A DNA stretch of 64,000 bases, taken from positions 1 to 64,000 of the forward strand of contig JALWTT010000008.1 in assembly GCA_027077795.1 (NCBI GenBank), read 5' to 3'. This document shows, one piece after another, positions 18,401-26,483 of this stretch. Under the pieces are notes generated by a model, which saw nothing but the letters and a program-made list of their open reading frames with translations, did not search any database and was not told where the DNA came from. The first letter of the stretch is position 1. Every line of letters begins with the position of its first letter. The translations under genes and the position numbers were made by a program. The stretch comes from Thermotogaceae bacterium (GTDB lineage: Bacteria > Thermotogota > Thermotogae > Thermotogales > Thermotogaceae).

Positions 18401-18914
18401 CGACATTTTAATAGACCGAGAGAATCCGAAGGAATTGTTTAAAAAGTGGTTGAAAAGTATTGAAGGAGTTGAAATTTCACCTGGGGATACAGAAGAAGTT
18501 ATAGATTATATTAAAAGAAATATGCAAGAAGAAGTTGCTTCTTGGACAGAATATAGAGTTAGAGAGAAAGTTAAAGATTGGTACACAGAGAAACTCAAGA
18601 AAAGTCAAGCACAACTTGAAAAACAAATTGAAGAATTGAAACAAACTAAGGGGATTACCAAGGGAATTAATGAAATAATTGCACAGGATACTGTTTCTCA
18701 ATATACTAAATCTCCTCCTACCTCTACCTCTTTCGTACCTAAGGAAAAGATTGAAAATGTTAAAAAACGAATTTGGAGAAGTTCTGAAAAGAACGTCAAA
18801 GAAATCCTAATTAAACTTATAGATGAATTAAAAGATAAACACCCAGATATTGTAAAGATAATTGAAAAATATCTGGAGGGAGTCCAATGGGGTAATAAAA
18901 TTCCATTCTCTTGA
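15435..18914 (+). CDS. brxC: BREX ATPase BrxC (PglY-like)
   Basis: A 1159-residue P-loop ATPase, the expected size of BrxC/PglY. Walker A is GAYGTGKS (residues 62-69) and Walker B is YLVIYWDEF with Asp242-Glu243. An arginine-rich segment VAHRKPYR follows Walker B. The C-terminal third is strongly charged with coiled-coil character (EKLKKSQAQLEKQIEELK). BrxC is a core part of all BREX systems and is needed for phage exclusion and host DNA marking; its exact biochemical task is not settled. It overlaps brxP by four bases and pglZ by about 50, so the operon is translated as a unit. Confidence 0.87.
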   Translation: MRYEEIIGLNDYFQPVYDLENEIGTYWKQFIPNERFYKVLSETINSLESSKPEERKSIWLQGAYGTGKSHATAVVKHLLFDNLNEINDFIENLEEQVKFKIKNFRKNKRVFPVVLKGTSSIVDNRTFALMIERAVKGALKKEKIELTLTTKTDFDKMITKLKSDEINWEKILKGTELEVYGTKEDIISKLQQGNINILTKIEGVLSQKGIHFSTENIANWLVEVRNELKNRGIADYLVIYWDEFTGVLELPKSGLLLTELQNIAELSVNKGVYLFVVAHRKPYRTNISRDDVEKVLGRFKVLDYSMEPITTYHIINAAIKKKDMNKFIEIRDRYISSVKSLIKEIAGTEGPQVQKSLENLFPIHPYTAYLATFIARHIGSTERSIFEFLYGKSGVEVSFKKFIKENPGEDGKIFLTADNLWDFFYEEFERMESEKVHAVLEKYKLHKDILEREGSEYLSVFKGLLLLNLLYRFVEVGESSLVIPSEKNIINLFAGAIDQKDLTSILSFIDDKQIINKTPDNLYLVTSSGLPPREVETEKNKVKSEYSTIDRILNEKQKKELQDTISASVNRAIEFAIMDASLSEHLIRKKIEKAFKKNYTIHLCLFLGKSEQELQQIKNILKEISNDDDLKNIIFVVSEVILDDKKFNRFIEYKARAIVADKHNYPEERNINEEYAEKIIDDWVNQVKSGYIEWFLQNETGKELMSEFSRKINEKLSKKIFIYGLENIDGTQKNRNIWTYKRSKTSAEIFLFANSRTDIEEKTSKGPERYLREIIKDNNGEYIVDTNLKIKDDVFEDHPLKKMYLEIRKVFEKERDHGVFNLGDTLRFLARPPYGLYPNMVNMSAVGFLMREYVGKLFEAGTGIPIQKEVMRDKILTLFDYWERGTHKDRGKLEVRFGTEDEEKLIEILKDLFKLEDVRSLNDARWKIREWVKKQGFPVWVFKFVENINESTKNAIDAIFELVQSIDRELTYERIRDYLNTIERVKYDLDILIDRENPKELFKKWLKSIEGVEISPGDTEEVIDYIKRNMQEEVASWTEYRVREKVKDWYTEKLKKSQAQLEKQIEELKQTKGITKGINEIIAQDTVSQYTKSPPTSTSFVPKEKIENVKKRIWRSSEKNVKEILIKLIDELKDKHPDIVKIIEKYLEGVQWGNKIPFS

Positions 18915-21267
18915 GGAGTTATATGTCACGATAGAACAGGATAAACACTCTGAAAGGGTCTCTGACAGAAGGTTTCCAGTAAGATTTATCTTTGTCAATT
19001 CTTTCGAAGAATTAAAAGAAATTATTAAATATCTGATTAAAAATTGCAATGTTGAAAGTAGAGAAACAACGGAACTTTTATCTGATAAAAATCGGTGGCT
19101 AACAACAGATGAGATAATAAATTGGGTAAAGGAAATATCTAACAATACTGTTGTGGTGCTACTCTCAGAATTTCTAAGATTCCAAGGTAAAGAAGATTTC
19201 TATATAACCTTAAAAAGCCTAACCGAAATTGAAAAGCAAAATAATATAAGAATTTATATACCCTTAGTTGGTTTGTGGGAAAGATTTGAACAAGAGTTCT
19301 GGGCTAACTTTTATAGAAAGGAAGAATGGGCACCAGTTTGGAAGTTAGAAACCTCTTCTCGAAAAATAACTATATATCAAATAAATTTTGACTTAGATTA
19401 TAAGAATATCCTCTTAGAAAACCTTGCAGTAGTATCTACTACTGAGGAATGGCTAAGTGTTTGGAAAAGGAAAAATGTGAAAGGTATTTTATCCCTGTCT
19501 AAATCTTTGTCATATTTTTATAAAAATTTTCTCCCAGATCACGCATTTGAGTTAAGGGAGATTTCAAATCAAAAGGAATTTCTTGAAGAAATTTTTGAAA
19601 TCAAAGTTCCGGTAAGGTTTAAAGACGATGAAGTAGAGTTTTGGAACAAACTTGTAAGGGATGTAGACAGATATAATGAAAAAGGCTTAACCATAGAAAA
19701 CATATTTTTGAGACATTTTAATTTTAGAAGTTTAGAAAAATTAGAACCCAAAGACTTTCTCACTCTCTATTTGCAAACTAATGAGGGTTATGAAAGATGG
19801 TTAATCAGAAACGTTTTCTTAGCTTTAGATATGTTTAAATCTTCCTACTTATACAAGTGCTTCGAAAGCTTGGAAGAATTAAAAGAAGATAATTTGATAG
19901 AAAAGTTATGGTTGGAAATATTTCATCTACCTTCGGAGACACTAACTAAAGACGTTTTTTCCGAAAGAAGAGAATTTTTAAATCTCATACATAGGAACCT
20001 CAACATCTCAGCTCAATTTGTAGAAAGAAAACTCGCTAATGAGCTTGATAATATAAAAAGTTATTCATTAAAGAAAAAGCTCGAATATTTGACCAATATA
20101 ACATTCACTGAAAGGAAGTACATTATTTCTGAATTGAGAAATATTGATGATATTCAAGAAATTATTCCTGATCTAAAAAAAGTTTATCCAGAGTTGGCTT
20201 ATTACTTGGATTGGAATTTAATAAAGCCAGACAATGAAGTAGATGAATGGATACTTGAATATTTTAAAGATTACAATTATTCGAAAATAAAGCATGTCAA
20301 ATCACCAAAAATAGAAGAAATAATTAATAGCAAAAACAGGAATAAGTCTACTTTTTCAAATTGGTATTATTCCTTGCTTAAAGCAAGAATAGAAGAAGAT
20401 ATTAAATATGTGTGGATAGATGGGTTAGGAGCTGAGTGGTTTCCGTTAATAGTTCATCTGCTTAGTAAATATGGTAAAGAAAAAGGAAAAATCGTAAAAA
20501 ATAAGTTGCTTACTCGGGTAAATTTGCCAAGCATTACGGAATGCAATCGATACGAATTTGAAAAAATTGAAGATTTAGATAAGTATATTCATAATCAAAA
20601 TCCATATAAGTATCCAGATGATTTAATCAACGAAATTGAACTTATAGAAAAAATTATAAAGAAAATCGTTGATTTACCTAATGATAGTGTATGCATAGTT
20701 TCAGATCACGGATTTAGTTTTTTGTGCTTGAAAGATTTTGGTAATTTCAAAAGACTTGACCTACCAAATACTGAACATGAGGGAAGATGTATGTGGATTG
20801 ATGAAGTAGATTATAAAGATGACGAATATTTTATTGTGTGGAACGTTGATGAAGGAAATTGTAGGAGTAAAAAAGTCCTTGTAGCATTGAAACACGTTTC
20901 CTTAAATAACACACCTTACAGAGAAGTTCATGGAGGTGCCACCCCCGAGGAAGTTTTAGTACCTTGTATTGTAATAGAAACTGAAAAAGATAAAACTAAA
21001 TACGAAATCGAGCTTGCTAATTCTGAGGTTTGGATAACTAACCCTGTAATTCAACTCAAAATATACCCACAACCTCTGCATATTCCTGAAGTCTTTCTCA
21101 ATGAACTGCCACTGAGTATATCATATGAAACAGAGAATAACATCTACACGATAGATCTAAAAGGCTTAAAAGTCGGTACGTACACGATAGTGTTGAAGAT
21201 AGGAGATACTAATTATCAAATAAAGGTAACCATTAGAGGAGGATTTAAAGAAAGGGATCTTCTATGA
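18862..21267 (+). CDS. pglZ: BREX protein PglZ (alkaline-phosphatase superfamily)
   Basis: About 800 residues, with the PglZ domain in the C-terminal half: the metal-site Asp in WIDGLGAEWFP (Asp520), SDHGFSFL (Asp615, His616) and HGGATPEEVLVPCI (His690). PglZ is found in every BREX type; its phosphatase-like fold suggests phosphoester or nucleic-acid chemistry. The start is unclear. The frame opens at TTG (18862) with a weak ribosome site. A strong site GGAGGGAG ends four bases before an ATG at 18887, but that ATG is in the wrong frame and hits TAA after two codons. One more G in the GGGG run at 18889-18892 would put it in frame. The 3' end overlaps brxL by four bases. Confidence 0.87.
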   Translation: MKNIWRESNGVIKFHSLEELYVTIEQDKHSERVSDRRFPVRFIFVNSFEELKEIIKYLIKNCNVESRETTELLSDKNRWLTTDEIINWVKEISNNTVVVLLSEFLRFQGKEDFYITLKSLTEIEKQNNIRIYIPLVGLWERFEQEFWANFYRKEEWAPVWKLETSSRKITIYQINFDLDYKNILLENLAVVSTTEEWLSVWKRKNVKGILSLSKSLSYFYKNFLPDHAFELREISNQKEFLEEIFEIKVPVRFKDDEVEFWNKLVRDVDRYNEKGLTIENIFLRHFNFRSLEKLEPKDFLTLYLQTNEGYERWLIRNVFLALDMFKSSYLYKCFESLEELKEDNLIEKLWLEIFHLPSETLTKDVFSERREFLNLIHRNLNISAQFVERKLANELDNIKSYSLKKKLEYLTNITFTERKYIISELRNIDDIQEIIPDLKKVYPELAYYLDWNLIKPDNEVDEWILEYFKDYNYSKIKHVKSPKIEEIINSKNRNKSTFSNWYYSLLKARIEEDIKYVWIDGLGAEWFPLIVHLLSKYGKEKGKIVKNKLLTRVNLPSITECNRYEFEKIEDLDKYIHNQNPYKYPDDLINEIELIEKIIKKIVDLPNDSVCIVSDHGFSFLCLKDFGNFKRLDLPNTEHEGRCMWIDEVDYKDDEYFIVWNVDEGNCRSKKVLVALKHVSLNNTPYREVHGGATPEEVLVPCIVIETEKDKTKYEIELANSEVWITNPVIQLKIYPQPLHIPEVFLNELPLSISYETENNIYTIDLKGLKVGTYTIVLKIGDTNYQIKVTIRGGFKERDLL

Positions 21268-22685
21268 ATGCATTAGATGAAAAGATAAAAAAAGTATTTC
21301 TAGAAGAATCTGTGTTTAAAAGTCCAAAACAATATGGAATATTTTCTGGATATAACCTTCCATCTTTTGTTAAAGATTGGATATTAAGGAAGTTTACAGA
21401 TGAATTTGGAAACTTAAATATAGATGCTTTGAAACTTTTTTTGAATACTCATATTGCACATAAAGAAAGCAAAATAAAAGGAACTCTTTTAAATGACTTA
21501 AAAGAGGTTACGTTACTTGCAAGAATTATAGTAGAGCCAGATATAAAGTCAGGAATATTGAGATTCTCTATACCTGATATCGGCATAAAACTTAACGAAG
21601 GCCGAATTCCTACTTATGTTGCTAAGAAGTATCCGGAATTAAAAGGAGGGGAAGTTTGGGGCGTCGTTAAATTAGTCTATATTCCACCTGAGGGAAAACA
21701 AAAAGGAACAATAGAAATAGTAGACTATAAACCATTTAAACCTTATGAGGTGGATATAGAATACTTCAGGGAGAAACGAAAGAAATTCACTTTAGAAGAA
21801 TGGATAGATCTTTTAATACGTTCTATGGAATACAACCCCGATGGATTCGAATCGCTTTCTCAGAAGTTGCTATTTCTAGCCCGACTTCTCGTTTTCGTTG
21901 AACCAAACTTGAATATGATAGAACTTGCGCCTAAAGGAACTGGCAAGTCTTATACATTTAATAATCTAAGTAAATACGGTTGGGTTATAAGTGGTGGTGT
22001 TGTCTCGAGGGCAAGGTTACTTTACGATGTGGCCCGCTCAATTCCTGGTATAATAACCCGCTATGATTTTGTGGTTTTAGACGAAATCGAGACTATAAAA
22101 TTTACAGACTCAAGCGAATTACAAGGAGCCTTAAAAAATTATCTAGAATCGGGAAATTTCTCTGTGGCAAACTATAGAGGAGTTTCTTCGGCTGGATTTA
22201 TGTTACTGGGAAATATCCCATTAACAAAGGATAAGAGACCATTACATAACAAATATTTCGTTAATTTGCCAAAATTCTTTCAGGATTCTGCCCTGTTAGA
22301 TAGATTTCATGGTTTCATTGAAGGATGGAAATTACCTAGAATGCGAGAAGATTTAAAGGTTAGAGGATACGCACTGAATGTTGAATATTTCTCCGAAATA
22401 TTACACAAATTAAGGATAACCCCAGATTTTGCTAAGGTAGTAGATTCTTTGTTAGATATACCTAGGAACGCAGATACAAGAGATACCAGAGCAATAGTAA
22501 AGATATGTACAGGGTATCTGAAATTGCTTTTCCCCCATGTACATGAGAAAGATGACATTAATAAAAAAGAGTTTGAAACATTTTGCTTAAAACCAGCGGT
22601 AGAGATGAGAAAAATCATCAAGAGGCAAATAAGTCTAATTGATAGTGAGTTTAATGATACTTTACCCGTGATTAAAATCAGATAA
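21264..22685 (+). CDS. brxL: BREX AAA+ protein BrxL, short form
   Basis: A 473-residue AAA+ ATPase with Walker A APKGTGKSY (about residues 222-230), Walker B FVVLDEIE (Asp273-Glu274) and the BrxL-type segment LLGNIPL...FQDSALLDRFHGFIEGW. Many BrxL proteins are 650-700 residues with a Lon-like C-terminal domain. This one stops soon after RKIIKRQISLIDSEF, so the Lon-like part is absent. No frameshifted remainder is seen downstream, so it appears to be a natural short version. In BREX, BrxL acts as a DNA-bound AAA+ machine for phage restriction. It ends the operon. Confidence 0.85.
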   Translation: MNALDEKIKKVFLEESVFKSPKQYGIFSGYNLPSFVKDWILRKFTDEFGNLNIDALKLFLNTHIAHKESKIKGTLLNDLKEVTLLARIIVEPDIKSGILRFSIPDIGIKLNEGRIPTYVAKKYPELKGGEVWGVVKLVYIPPEGKQKGTIEIVDYKPFKPYEVDIEYFREKRKKFTLEEWIDLLIRSMEYNPDGFESLSQKLLFLARLLVFVEPNLNMIELAPKGTGKSYTFNNLSKYGWVISGGVVSRARLLYDVARSIPGIITRYDFVVLDEIETIKFTDSSELQGALKNYLESGNFSVANYRGVSSAGFMLLGNIPLTKDKRPLHNKYFVNLPKFFQDSALLDRFHGFIEGWKLPRMREDLKVRGYALNVEYFSEILHKLRITPDFAKVVDSLLDIPRNADTRDTRAIVKICTGYLKLLFPHVHEKDDINKKEFETFCLKPAVEMRKIIKRQISLIDSEFNDTLPVIKIR

Positions 22686-23022
22686 AAAGATAGAAGCATC
22701 GCTCAGTGGACGGATATAAAGCCATCTTTGCTCTGTACAATTTCAGTTTAACATAGTTTAATGGTGGTGATTGCTAAGAACAAACTTTTCAGGAGTTATC
22801 ACACATAACCTCAAGTGATAAAGCTGCAGAAGAATTATTGAAAGAAAAAGGAATCATCCTGGAAAATCGAAAAGTCATTTGCGCTTTCTTACCTTCCATG
22901 GTTGGATCTTCACAGCTGCGTGAACGCTTCTTCATTGAGAACGAACCTAAAATGGCACTTTCATCTGGAGAGCTGAAATGGTACCCAAGATTCGAACCAC
23001 CTAAAGTTCATTCATTTTTAAT
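22686..23022 (+). other. Post-BREX region with an unrecognised open fragment
   Basis: No intact gene. An open frame from about 22758 to 23053 reads ...SSDKAAEELLKEKGIILENRK and then RERFFIENEP, protein-like at first, but its last part runs antisense through the IS3 remnant. It has no convincing start or ribosome site. I do not recognise it; it is probably a scrap of an older gene cut by the insertion sequence. Confidence 0.4.
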
Positions 23023-23219
23023 TCAAGCCACAGCAAACCGCTTCCGTTCATAATATACCTCGTCTGATGTCCTATACCCTAAAGCTTGATGCTGGTCCTT
23101 TCTGCTATAGTAATCTATCCATTTAGTGGAAAACTATTTTGCCTATGTTTTTTCTCCTTGAGTGCCTCAATAGCTACCTTTGCCTTGAACTCGGCGCTGC
23201 AGTTTCTCCTCTCTCCCAT
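23023..23219 (-). mobile_element. IS3-family insertion sequence, internally deleted
   Basis: Read on the minus strand, an ATG (23219) behind GGAGGGAATCACC begins MGERRNCSAEFKAKVAIEAL, the typical start of an IS3-group OrfA. About 30 codons later the sequence jumps to another frame reading WIDYYSRKDQHQALGYRTSD and then EVYYERK, the classic C-terminal end of the OrfB DDE integrase (W-Y-N-x-x-R-x-H-x-A-L-G-Y). Everything between, about 1 kb including the catalytic D,D,E, is missing. The element cannot move itself. Clean terminal repeats were not identified. Confidence 0.8.
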
Positions 23220-23253
23220 GGTGATTCCCTCCTCACGGCGCCGTTAATGAAAC

Positions 23254-23586
23254 TGGGATCTTTATATCCAAGCCGGTTGAAACCAAGTGAACGAGAAGCA
23301 CTTATTAGAAGGCTGTGGGAAGCACAAAATCACAAATGCCTTATTTGCGGCAAGGAAAAAGGCGCCTCTCCAAATCTCAGTGATATTTTTGCAAAATATG
23401 GCGGCTCAAAGTATGCTATGGTACTTTCTGTAGGGATTTACATAGACGACATAGTGATAAAACCCGCAAGAGCTGAGTGAAAAACTTTCAGATGAGGAAA
23501 ATGATAGTGTGAGATGGATTATCTTGAGCAATTACCCTAAATTTTCCCGCCATGCCAGAGAGCAATTGGATGTAGAATATGAATAG
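23254..23586 (+). pseudogene. Decayed gene with HNH-like CxxC stretch
   Basis: One frame reads LKPSEREALIRRLWEAQNHK followed by CLICGKEK, resembling the first zinc half of HNH nucleases (W-x-x-Q-x-x-x-C-x-x-C-G-K). It continues to TGA at 23478. A second frame overlapping it continues LSEKLSDEENDSVRWIILSN to TAG at 23584. Together they look like a single gene broken by a frameshift. The histidine part of an HNH motif is not seen. No start codon with a ribosome site is evident. Confidence 0.4.
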
Positions 23587-23620
23587 TTAAATCAAATGTG
23601 TGAGAAAGAATGTGATCCCT

Positions 23621-25279
23621 ATGAAAAGACTCCCGATAGGTGTGAGTAATTTTGAAGAGATGATAAATAGTAATTATTATTATGTCGATAAAACACTCCT
23701 GATTAAGGAAGTGTACGGTTTGTCAGGAAAGATAAAGCTCATAACTCGCCCAAGGAGATTTGGTAAAACTCTCAACATGGACATGATAAAAGAGTTCTAT
23801 TCACTTGATGGAAAAGACCTGTTTGATGGGCTTGAGATAATGAGTGAGAAAAATTTCGTCAAAGATCATTACCATAAACATCCTGTGCTTTTTGTGTCGT
23901 TCAAAAATATCAAGCGACCAAATTGGGAAAAAGCTGAAGAGGCCCTGAAAAAGCTTTTGTATAGATTGATAATTGATCACACCGATGATTCGAGAATACT
24001 GAATATGTACGAAAGAGAGAATGCGCCCTACGAAGATGCATTGTTCGACATCACGGAGATTCTGTACAAAAGGCATGAAAAGAAGGTTGTTTTGCTTATG
24101 GACGAATACGATGTGCCGATAGAAGCAGCATACACATATCAATATGAGGATCCGCGATATTACAAAATGATGGTTGCGTTCATGAGAGACCTTCTGACCG
24201 GAGCTTTGAAAGACAACCCCTACCTTGAATTCGCGATCCTCACAGGAGTATACAGAGTCGCCAAGGAATCTATATTCTCAGGACTTAACAACGTAGCCAC
24301 ATACACGATATTCGATAAGATCATGCAGACTCATTATGGATTCACAGAGGATGAAGTGTTCGAAATGCTGAGACATTATGGTTTGGAAAATGATATTTCT
24401 GCGGTCAGGGATTGGTACAACGGATATGTATTCGGAGGTGTTGAGGGGATATACAATCCATGGAGCGTTATCTACTACATTCATTACAGAACAACAGGAC
24501 ACTCCGTTGAGGAATCACTTCAGCCCTACTGGATAAACACATCGAGCAACGATTTGATAATAAAGCAGATAGAATCCAATCCTTTTCTCAAGGAAGATTT
24601 GGACAAACTCTTGTCTAAGCAGGAACTCATCGTCTCGATAGACCCGTTCCTATCACTGAGAGAAATAGATCAGAACCCATCGGGAGTATGGACACTCCTT
24701 GCAAGTGCTGGGTATCTGAACGCGTATCAGCTGAGTGTGGATGAATACAGTGTGAAGCTTCCGAACAAAGAGATAGAGAAATTCTACAAGAAGGTTGTAT
24801 CCAACTGGCTTGAGAGGAAGACGAAAGTATCGCTTTACAACATGTTTAAATCTCTGAGAGAAGCTGTTAGGAATGGAAATGTTGAAGGATTTGAGAGGCT
24901 TCTTGAGAGGTATTTAACGAGCTCGCTTAGTTATTTCGACATAGGATACGATGATGCAGAGCGTGTATACAAAGCGTTTGTGTTGGGAATGCTCTCACTT
25001 GCGACGAATGGGTATGTTGTAGAGACAGAGACTGAGAGTGGATACGGTAGGGTGGATGTTGCCATCTATCCAAAAGACAAAAGGTATGGAGAATATGCGA
25101 TAGTGATGGAGCTGAAGAAAGCAAATTCTGGAGACAAGCTTGAAGAGACAGCGAATGAAGCGATCCGTCAGATAGAAGAGAAGGGATACAGCGATAGATA
25201 CGAAAGACTCGGCTTTGAAGTTATACCGATCGGAATAGCTTTTCACGGGAAGAAAGCATACTTGAAACATGAGAGGTGA
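23621..25279 (+). CDS. AAA-ATPase-like protein with PD-(D/E)XK nuclease-like domain
   Basis: A 552-residue protein of the AAA-ATPase_like/DUF1703 group, frequent in Thermotogota, Bacteroidota and Clostridia. It begins KRLPIGVSNFEEMI with YYYVDKTLLI, then Walker A RPRRFGKTLNM and Walker B VVLLMDEYDVP. The tail carries a PD-(D/E)XK core: ESGYGRVDVAIY with the metal Asp and IVMELKKA with the E-x-K pair. The role is unknown; the layout suggests NTP-driven nucleic acid recognition or cleavage. The ATG at 23621 fits the usual family N terminus; a GTG at 23600 is also possible. Both have weak ribosome sites. Base composition is nearer the core genome than the BREX genes. Confidence 0.82.
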   Translation: MKRLPIGVSNFEEMINSNYYYVDKTLLIKEVYGLSGKIKLITRPRRFGKTLNMDMIKEFYSLDGKDLFDGLEIMSEKNFVKDHYHKHPVLFVSFKNIKRPNWEKAEEALKKLLYRLIIDHTDDSRILNMYERENAPYEDALFDITEILYKRHEKKVVLLMDEYDVPIEAAYTYQYEDPRYYKMMVAFMRDLLTGALKDNPYLEFAILTGVYRVAKESIFSGLNNVATYTIFDKIMQTHYGFTEDEVFEMLRHYGLENDISAVRDWYNGYVFGGVEGIYNPWSVIYYIHYRTTGHSVEESLQPYWINTSSNDLIIKQIESNPFLKEDLDKLLSKQELIVSIDPFLSLREIDQNPSGVWTLLASAGYLNAYQLSVDEYSVKLPNKEIEKFYKKVVSNWLERKTKVSLYNMFKSLREAVRNGNVEGFERLLERYLTSSLSYFDIGYDDAERVYKAFVLGMLSLATNGYVVETETESGYGRVDVAIYPKDKRYGEYAIVMELKKANSGDKLEETANEAIRQIEEKGYSDRYERLGFEVIPIGIAFHGKKAYLKHER

Positions 25280-25505
25280 CCGGCGTGAAAGCGACTTACC
25301 AAAAAATTGTATAAACAAACTATGCCATATTGTACCTCCTCCTCGTCTCCAAATTTCATACGCATTATCTGCCTCAGCCTATATAAATTCCCCCTTATCG
25401 TTGGTATTGGCATCCTCATTCATGAATCGTTCAGGTTGCTTGGCTTTATATTCACCCCCTATATGAGTTTACTCTTTTACACATTTTTTACGAATACCCC
25501 GAGTA
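25280..25505. other. Gene-free stretch with possible minus-strand coding remnant
   Basis: No intact gene. On the minus strand one frame reads GGEYKAKQPERFMNEDANTN, then DKGEFI, an in-frame TAG, then AEADNAYEIWRRGGGTIWHS, which looks like real protein with one stop. The plus-strand frames here are hydrophobic mirror images of it. I cannot assign a family. Confidence 0.3.
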
Positions 25506-25724
25506 TTGGGCTATTATGGGTCAGTTTCCATAAAGATAAAGGAACTCGTGAAGGACATACTCCGTGAGTTGGGACCTTATGTAAAGGTTGCAGATTGGAA
25601 TAAGAAGGAGAGCATAAGAGCGAAGATAAGAATGGTAGTGAAAGGATATTTGATCCGAAAGCTCAGCGCAGGAATCTCGTATAAGGAGATTGACTCTATC
25701 GCAAGCGAGATGCTCGGCCAGTGA
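25506..25724 (+). pseudogene. C-terminal fragment of type I restriction subunit HsdR
   Basis: About 70 codons reading KIKELVKDILRELGPYVKVA, then DWNKKESIRAKIRMVVKGYL and ending EMLGQ. This matches the far C-terminal end of HsdR (V-D-W-x-x-K-E-x-V-R-A-K-I-R-x-x-V-K), which in an intact subunit follows about 950 residues of nuclease and helicase domains. It has no ATG or ribosome site; the frame simply opens at a TTG. With the hsdM scrap at 10409-10594 it brackets the island. Confidence 0.75.
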
Positions 25725-25746
25725 GAATTTAATTAAAAAACTGTGA

Positions 25747-26415
25747 GATGGTTATTTCAAAAAACCAATTGATACTATAGATGATTATTGGCCTAATACT
25801 TATAAGAAGCTAAAGGAGTACTTCTTCAATTGCCCATGGTACGAGGTTTACGATTTTATAGAGTTCATAGCTAATAGTTATCCGAATGTCAGAATTAACA
25901 AAGAATTCATAAAGGCCTGTAATATTATTTTTAAAGAGGAATTATCTGCATACCGCTTCGTCGGCGATAAGATCGTGCGGATAACCTCGGAAGAGGAAAT
26001 TTCAGAAATAGAAGAGGCTTTGAAGAAATCCGGACCCTTAAGCAATGTCCATGAACACTTGAAAAGAGCCTTAGAGCTGCTGGCTGATAGAAAATCTCCT
26101 GATTACAGAAACTCCATAAAAGAATCCATAAGCGCGGTGGAAGCTCTTTGTAAACTAATAACGGGAGACAAGAGTGCAACATTAGGAAAAGCGTTAGAGA
26201 AGATGGAGGGCAAAATTAAACTGCACCCAGCTTTAAAAAAAGCTTTCATCAGTTTATATGGGTATACAAGTGATGCTGATGGTATACGCCACGCTTTGCT
26301 CGAAGAGTCTAATCTTGACTTCGAAGATGCGAAATTTATGCTGATTGTTTGCCCTGCTTTTATCAATTATCTTGTTGAGAAAGTCTCAAAGTCAGGTATT
26401 AAAATAGGCAGCTAA
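25747..26415 (+). pseudogene. AbiJ-like abortive-infection protein, 5' end damaged
   Basis: The frame reads DGYFKKPIDTIDDYW, NTYKKLKEYFFNCPWYEVYD, then SAYRFVGDKIVRITSEEEIS, HLKRALELLADRKSPDYRNS, IKESISAVEALCKLITG, KALEKMEGKIKLHPALKKAF and YGYTSDADGIRHALL. This is the pattern of AbiJ N-terminal-domain-4 proteins common in defence islands. The family starts near "FSERxGY"; here a TGA (25744-25746) sits where that Arg codon would be, and no ATG lies in frame. The only in-frame GTG (25975) would leave the C-terminal 146 residues. It is either a remnant or a shortened protein. Confidence 0.68.
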
Positions 26416-26483
26416 CATAAAGATACTTGCCACATGGCAGTAAACAAAAAATAGTAGCTTGACTCTGCCTGGCATAGGGATGA

